From assembly GCA_964036155.1 (NCBI GenBank), contig OZ038423.1, forward strand, positions 35,293,249 through 35,357,248: a stretch of 64,000 bases of DNA, written 5' to 3'. Source of the stretch: Diploscapter coronatus. Taxonomy: Eukaryota > Nematoda > Chromadorea > Rhabditida > Rhabditidae. The translations under genes and the position numbers were made by a program. The stretch's first letter is position 1, and the number at the start of each line of letters is the position of its first letter. The notes under the pieces are model-generated. The model was not told the DNA's origin and searched no databases. It was given only the letters and a program-made list of their open reading frames with translations. This document shows positions 59,401 to 64,000 of the stretch, in pieces.

Positions 59401-62400
59401 TTACGCTTTTTGTCCATCCTATCGATCTGGTGCAAAAGTACTCACAGCCACTTTTTCATTTCAAGAAATCGTCTTACCAATGTTTTGAGCTGCGTGAGGC
59501 CGGTCTTCTGCACGTAGTCGTCCAAAATCATCAGCAACTCGGCGCGTTGGCGCGAGTTCTTTGTCTTCAGGGCGTCTGAAAATGCTTTTCATTTCTTTTC
59601 AAGATCTACATTTGTTGGTCAAATTAAAAATATGAAAAAGCTTGTTCAAATAAGAATTGTTTGAAACATTTCTAATCTAAAGTTTTAAAAACTAAAAAAA
59701 TAACTCGCCAAGAATGCAAGGAGTCAACTTGAACGGCCCGCAAAGGTCTGACATTTCATCGACGATTTCCCTGAAAAGAAGTTCAACTTGTTTCAAATTT
59801 CAATTAACTCTCAAGTTAAATCAACCCCAAGGAAACGCAAATTCAGTCTTAGAAGTCGGGTTTTAACTTCAAGAGAAGTTATTTTACTCGGGATTTAAAT
59901 AAACTTCAAAGAATGCGTAAATTTAGAGCCATGTCGTTTAACTAACTTCAAGAAAAGTTCGTTTGACTCAAGGGGTATTTTTGAATTTCATTTTTCAGGT
60001 ACAGAAAGGCAAGTACTACTGAAAATGATGGAGTGCAATGGTTAAAGATAGACGAGAGAATGAAATTTGGAGAAATAGTGTGGAAAAGACACTTCGTCAT
60101 TTAGTAATTCCCGTAGAAAAACTCTAACCTAGCAGCCTGTCGCATGGCGTCCTTGGGCTCGCCCAGCTTCTGGAGCAGGTAGGGCAGAAAGGCGTTGATC
60201 TCCTCGCCGCTCATCGACTCGTTCGTGTCCTGCATCCTCTGGATCACTAGCTTCGACATTTCCAAAACCTGAAAAAATCAAATTTTTCCTATTTTGCTTC
60301 TTTTCGCAAATTTGATAAGTTCCAAAAATGGAATATCGTTTTTCATATAAAGATGCAATTCGATGAATTCGAATTATAAGAAATTTGAAATTTCGGAAAA
60401 TCTCTCATGTGTTTCAAGGAGAAAATAAGCTAATTTAGCCAGTACCCTAGAAATATTTTTATTCGACCATGAAAACAGATCTTGGGACGTTCTCCACCGC
60501 AAATATCCCTTATGTGGCCAATCATTATCCCAGTCAGTTTCGCATTAGTATCCTTAATAATGGACGAAAGATGATTATGACCGAATGTTTGCGATGGAAA
60601 ACGTCTCAAGTCTGCATGAAAATGCGTAAATGCGTACTTTGATGAGAACCGTCGGATTGGTTTCCAGGAACCTCAGAGTGGCCCATTTCAGCAGGAGGTC
60701 GCTGTTTTTGGCAACCGATTCAGGGAATTCCTCTCCAGCCTAAAATGTTTTTTTTCAAACTTATTAGAAATTTTTATTTTTCAATCAAAATATTTCATAT
60801 AGGTTTCAAAAAACATTAAAAATAACCATTTTTGAGAAATTTGATAAATGAAATCGTATTTTTTCATTCAAATTTTAAATTATTCTTCGATCAAAATAGT
60901 TCATGTAAGTTTCAAAAAAATTCTAAATATAATGATTTTCGTCGTTTTATATTTCTAGAAAAAAGACTACCTTAATGACTTCTTCGACGCCTTTGAGCTG
61001 CATTTTGAAGTCCTTGTTGAAGAGCTGGCTGAAATTTCAGAAATTCGAGAATTTCCTCACTTTTTTCTCGAAAAATGAACATTTTGCTATAGAAATTTTA
61101 TTAATTATATTAGCGTCTTTTTGGAACATAAGCTTCTTGCTCCAAAAAATTCCCTAATCACGATTTTTCCCCAACCTGATTAAAGCTCCTTTAGCGTTTG
61201 CGCTGAGCGCCGCCTGTAGCTGGCTGATGTGCTCATCGGTGGGCGTGACGAAATTCCACTTGAGAATCTGAAATTGCTTCGTTTCAAAACAATCCCGATC
61301 AAAGATATATTTTCCGATATGTCAATTTTCCTTTCTCCTGACCTTCAAAATTCGCTTTTTTTATTTCAACAAATTTTTATTAAAACATTTCCTTTCGAAA
61401 TTTTAACTTCTAATTTTCTTTCAGCTCTTTTCCTGACCTTGAAATTCTTCTCTTCCTTGAGTCTGGTGGCCTTCTCCTCATTGACCATGAGAAGCATCTC
61501 CTTTTGGGGTTGGGCGGCTGGCTCCTCGTCCCGCGCTGCTGCCTGTTGAGTCGAAGCCTTTGCCGCCGGCGGTTTCCTTTCCTCAGCCGATTCCTTTTCA
61601 GCAGCCTGAAAATTTCGATTTCCAGAAACTATTTTCTCCAAGTTTAACGAGTCAATTTCATTTTTAAAAAATGTTATTGATTGGAGAGAACGCGTCGATA
61701 TTCAACAAATTACACGCCATTCGTCTAGTTTCTCTTCTACGTGACTCACTATTTCGCTCTTTCAAAGTCGATTTCTAATTGCTGCTGCATGAATATCGAC
61801 TCTCTCCAATCAACAATACAATGAACTTTCAATTGGCCGAGAATGAATAATTTCGATAAGCTTCAAATATACTTTTATCAAAAATATTTTTCATATGTTC
61901 TAACTTTCCTAAAAATAGAATGGCACTTTTACAGCCTCGATAGCGACGTAATTCAGTTTAATTTATCAACAAAACTTTTAAAAACGAATCACAAAGTTAC
62001 CGTACTACATCGAATTCGAATTTTTCAATGGGAATCCTGCCTCAATTCAAAATGACAACTTTGAAAGTAGTTTCATCGCAGCGCATAGTTACATACGGAA
62101 TAGTAAAGGATTTGTTTCGACTAAGATTCTTTTCTCTATACTATTTCGTATGCAGAGGCAACTAACTATTTCAAAACTACTTTTGCAGGTTTGTCTTCAA
62201 AATTCAAATAGGGCGAAATTTCCACTGCTCGTTTTTCTCCCAAACCTTGTTTTCCGCCGAGGGACTCGGAGCCCTGGACGAGGATCTGGATCCGGTTTTG
62301 GCGGGCGGTTTGTCCTGTTTGGCCGGAGTGGCTGGTTTCGACTCGGGCACCTAGGGACACATCACGATACTCAAAACAGACGTTGGGACGTTTTCAACCG

Positions 62401-64000
62401 CAGAAATTCAGTCATAATCATCTCTCGTCCATTATTAAGGATACTAATGCAGAGCTGAGTGAGATAATTCACCGCATAATGAATATTTACGGCGGCGGAA
62501 AACAACCCAACATCTGATTCAAAGCAAAACAAGCTACTACTTCACAGAAGTAGAATCAGCTATTTGAAGTGATTTTCCTGTGTTAAAGTTGATCAAATAA
62601 AATTCAAAATTTGTTCTAAACAAATAGCCATCTTTATCGCGTTTTGAAATGATTCCTAATAGGCTTCAAAAATTTAATAAATAAAATTTAACACTTTCTA
62701 AAGCGCTTTTTTCAAAACTATCAGAAAATGTATGCAATCTTTCCAATTTTACAACAAATTTACTATCACAAAATCACGATTTTACAAATCCTATTTTTTA
62801 ATAAAAAACTTAAAACCAACCGCAGGCTGAGTAGACGCTTCTGGACCCGCTTCATCGATGGCCTTCTGGCAATACTCTTTGATCTGAAATTTATTCTTTA
62901 AATTTTAAAACATATATTTTACGAACACTTTTTCGGACTAAATTTTTGCTGGATAATTTTTTTCCAGAAATAATTTTTCCAAAAATACCTTGGTCATTTT
63001 GAGTTTGTCCTCGACAATGTCTGCAATCAGCGAATTCATCGGCTTTTCCCCGATCACTCTCATCGCCGAACCCAAAGCCGCGTAGCAGGCATCTCTGACC
63101 TCAGGGTCCGATTCCATCGAGTGCTGAACAAATTTTGTTAATTATTTATTTTTTTACGAATGTTGAATTGAAGTTTTATATTGTATTTTTGAAAATAATT
63201 AATCATTCTTCGATTTTTAAGGATTAAAGAAACATTTTTAATCGAATATGTTTCCTAATGAAGTCGGAACTTTGAGCGGATATATTTCCTTGGAAACATG
63301 AAATATGCTTCGAGACGTTTATTTAGATTATCACTTTCGCTATATCGTATAGATATATAATAAAAATAATCAGGGTCGAGCACTTGTGAACAAGATTAGG
63401 ATATTTGAATTATTTTTAAACCCACCTTGACCAGCAGAGGCGCAATTGCCTTCAGCGTTTTCTTGGGCATCGTCTGGGCGTTCAGCTTCAGGAAAGTTCT
63501 GTAGAGGAACAGATCCGTCTGCACCTTGATGGAGGGGTTTGGCTTTTCCAGAGCCGCCAGAACGTCATCCTGCATCGACTCCAGGGAGACCTGAAAAAAA
63601 TCATTTTCAAAAATCAGTAAAATTGGAATCTCGAAAATACAATCACTAGATCTGGACATTTTAGTCTTCACCCTCTTTTTCATTCTCATTTTTTAAATAG
63701 TGGAAACTACGCGTCACCTATTTTTTGTGGAAATAAAATTTTACGGCACTTTGTAATTCCCAGCCTTTTTCTTGTTCCATACCATTTTACAGAAAAGAGA
63801 TTAGGAACTAGTGAATCAATTTTCTAGTTTTTTTAAAAGCAATATAAATTCCTAACCGTAGCTGCGACCGCATCGATGCACTCGACTAGAGGGTCTTTCA
63901 AGACGGGTTTCTTCTCTTTGAATTTCTCGAAAATCGTCGGCACGACGGTCGGCGCGTGTGGGGCGAACTTCTTCCGGAGTCCCTCAGCGATGCATTTCAG
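53418..64000 (-). CDS. CKAP5: XMAP215/CKAP5/ZYG-9 microtubule polymerase (5' end outside the window)
   Basis: Binds tubulin with TOG domains and promotes microtubule growth at plus ends and centrosomes. About 30 exons run from 64000 to the TAA at 53418-53420. The first (63857-64000; AEGLRKKFAPHAPTVVPTIF, EKFKEKKP) with 63426-63590 and 62990-63123 (DPEVRDACYAALGSAMRVIG) is a TOG2-type domain. After a low-complexity linker (62246-62350, SRSSSRAPSPSAENK), ILKWNFVTPTDEHISQLQ (61176-61267) opens a TOG5-type domain continuing through LLLKWATLRFLETNPTVL, FLPYLLQKLGEPKDAMRQAA, KNSRQRAELLMILDDYVQKT and SDRDANVRNAAINALVSCYK to DKDRALVEERIKRSG (58252-58408). The C-terminal part is helical (LGKIINLINPLLHSPDKYK; NEFYNFFYG) and ends MDKIRSRLAGLGD. 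TOG3/4-like segments are absent, as in nematode ZYG-9. Phases of the many small C-terminal exons were not all verified. Confidence 0.9.
60481..60610. mobile_element. 130-bp foldback element, copy a
   Basis: Inverted ends CTTGGGACGTTCTCCACCGC and GCGATGGAAAACGTCTCAAG. The interior (CATTAGTATCCTTAATAATG) is the reverse complement of copy b at 62382-62511. It lies in an XMAP215 intron. Confidence 0.8.
61674..61818. mobile_element. 145-bp inverted-repeat element
   Basis: TTATTGATTGGAGAGA...CGTCGATATTCA at the left and TGAATATCGACTCTCTCCAA followed by TCAACAATA at the right are inverted repeats of about 28 bases. The interior is non-coding. It lies in an XMAP215 intron. Confidence 0.75.
62059..62183. 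mobile_element. Foldback element (GTTGCATACGAA family), copy 2
   Basis: GTTACATACGGAATAGT on the left is inversely repeated by ACTATTTCGTATGCAG on the right, with outer GAAAGTAGTTT/AAACTACTTT also inverted. It is related to 32987-33079 in COG2. It lies in an XMAP215 intron. Confidence 0.65.
62382..62511. mobile_element. 130-bp foldback element, copy b
   Basis: Ends GTTGGGACGTTTTCAACCGC and GGCGGAAAACAACCCAAC are inverted. The interior CATTATTAAGGATACTAATG matches copy a in reverse orientation, and the length is the same. It lies in an XMAP215 intron. Confidence 0.8.
63742..63815. repeat. Dispersed repeat, copy 2 (related to 51888-51966)
   Basis: About 75 bases similar to the copy at 51888 (TTGTAATTCCCAGCCTTTTT; CCATACCATTTTACAGAAAA), here in the intron after the first visible XMAP215 exon. 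Confidence 0.5.

Noticed and set aside
61366..61641. 91-codon minus-strand open frame treated as a separate gene
   Set aside because: It is the linker exon 61438-61605 of the XMAP215 homologue plus intron flanks.

Overview
This window is eukaryotic and most likely nematode. The genes are split by many short AT-rich introns with GT...TTTCAG-type boundaries. The content points to the same place: a small FMRFamide-like peptide (FLP) gene, an innexin, a chitin synthase, an XMAP215/ZYG-9-type protein with what looks like a reduced TOG set, a centromeric histone H3 with a long tail, and an orphan serpentine receptor. I cannot name the species; a non-Caenorhabditis lineage seems likely. Nearly all coding calls were made by joining exons by eye, so small exons and 5' ends are the weakest parts.

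Layout, left to right. 1-1902 (+): 3' part of TFIIE alpha. 2738-5626 (-): CENP-A-like histone. 6172-6589: frame-broken coiled-coil remnant. 7515-9117 (-): FLP neuropeptide precursor with two KSTYVRF-amide copies. 11457-12408 (+): small single-pass membrane protein. 12608-13462 (-): 3' part of RPS16, cut by a 200-N assembly gap (13605-13804). 13960-17932 (-): 5' half of chitin synthase, cut by the same gap. 18351-19795 (+): coiled-coil protein. 20696-24057 (+): multi-pass receptor, followed by a truncated copy (about 24090-25345) interrupted by a 780-bp foldback element. 25836-29417 (+): ATG3. 30385-34949 (-): COG2. 35182-40208 (+): PRMT9-like methyltransferase. 40551-44429 (-): secreted cysteine-rich/MAM-like protein. 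45231-49415 (-): innexin. 53418-64000 (-): XMAP215/CKAP5/ZYG-9 homologue running off the right edge.

The genes are mostly unrelated housekeeping genes (transcription, ribosome, Golgi tethering, autophagy, microtubule growth, centromere) mixed with animal-specific genes. Divergent pairs share short upstream regions: COG2/PRMT9 are 232 bp apart and chitin synthase/coiled-coil are 418 bp apart.

The most unusual items are: (i) the secreted protein that appears to combine six-cysteine CxxxC...CxC modules (a CS-alpha-beta-like frame), used twice, with MAM-like segments; (ii) the CENP-A with a long tail containing a strongly acidic stretch; (iii) a large set of unrelated short palindromic (MITE-like) elements in introns, several in two copies; (iv) the gap that truncates two unrelated genes at once.
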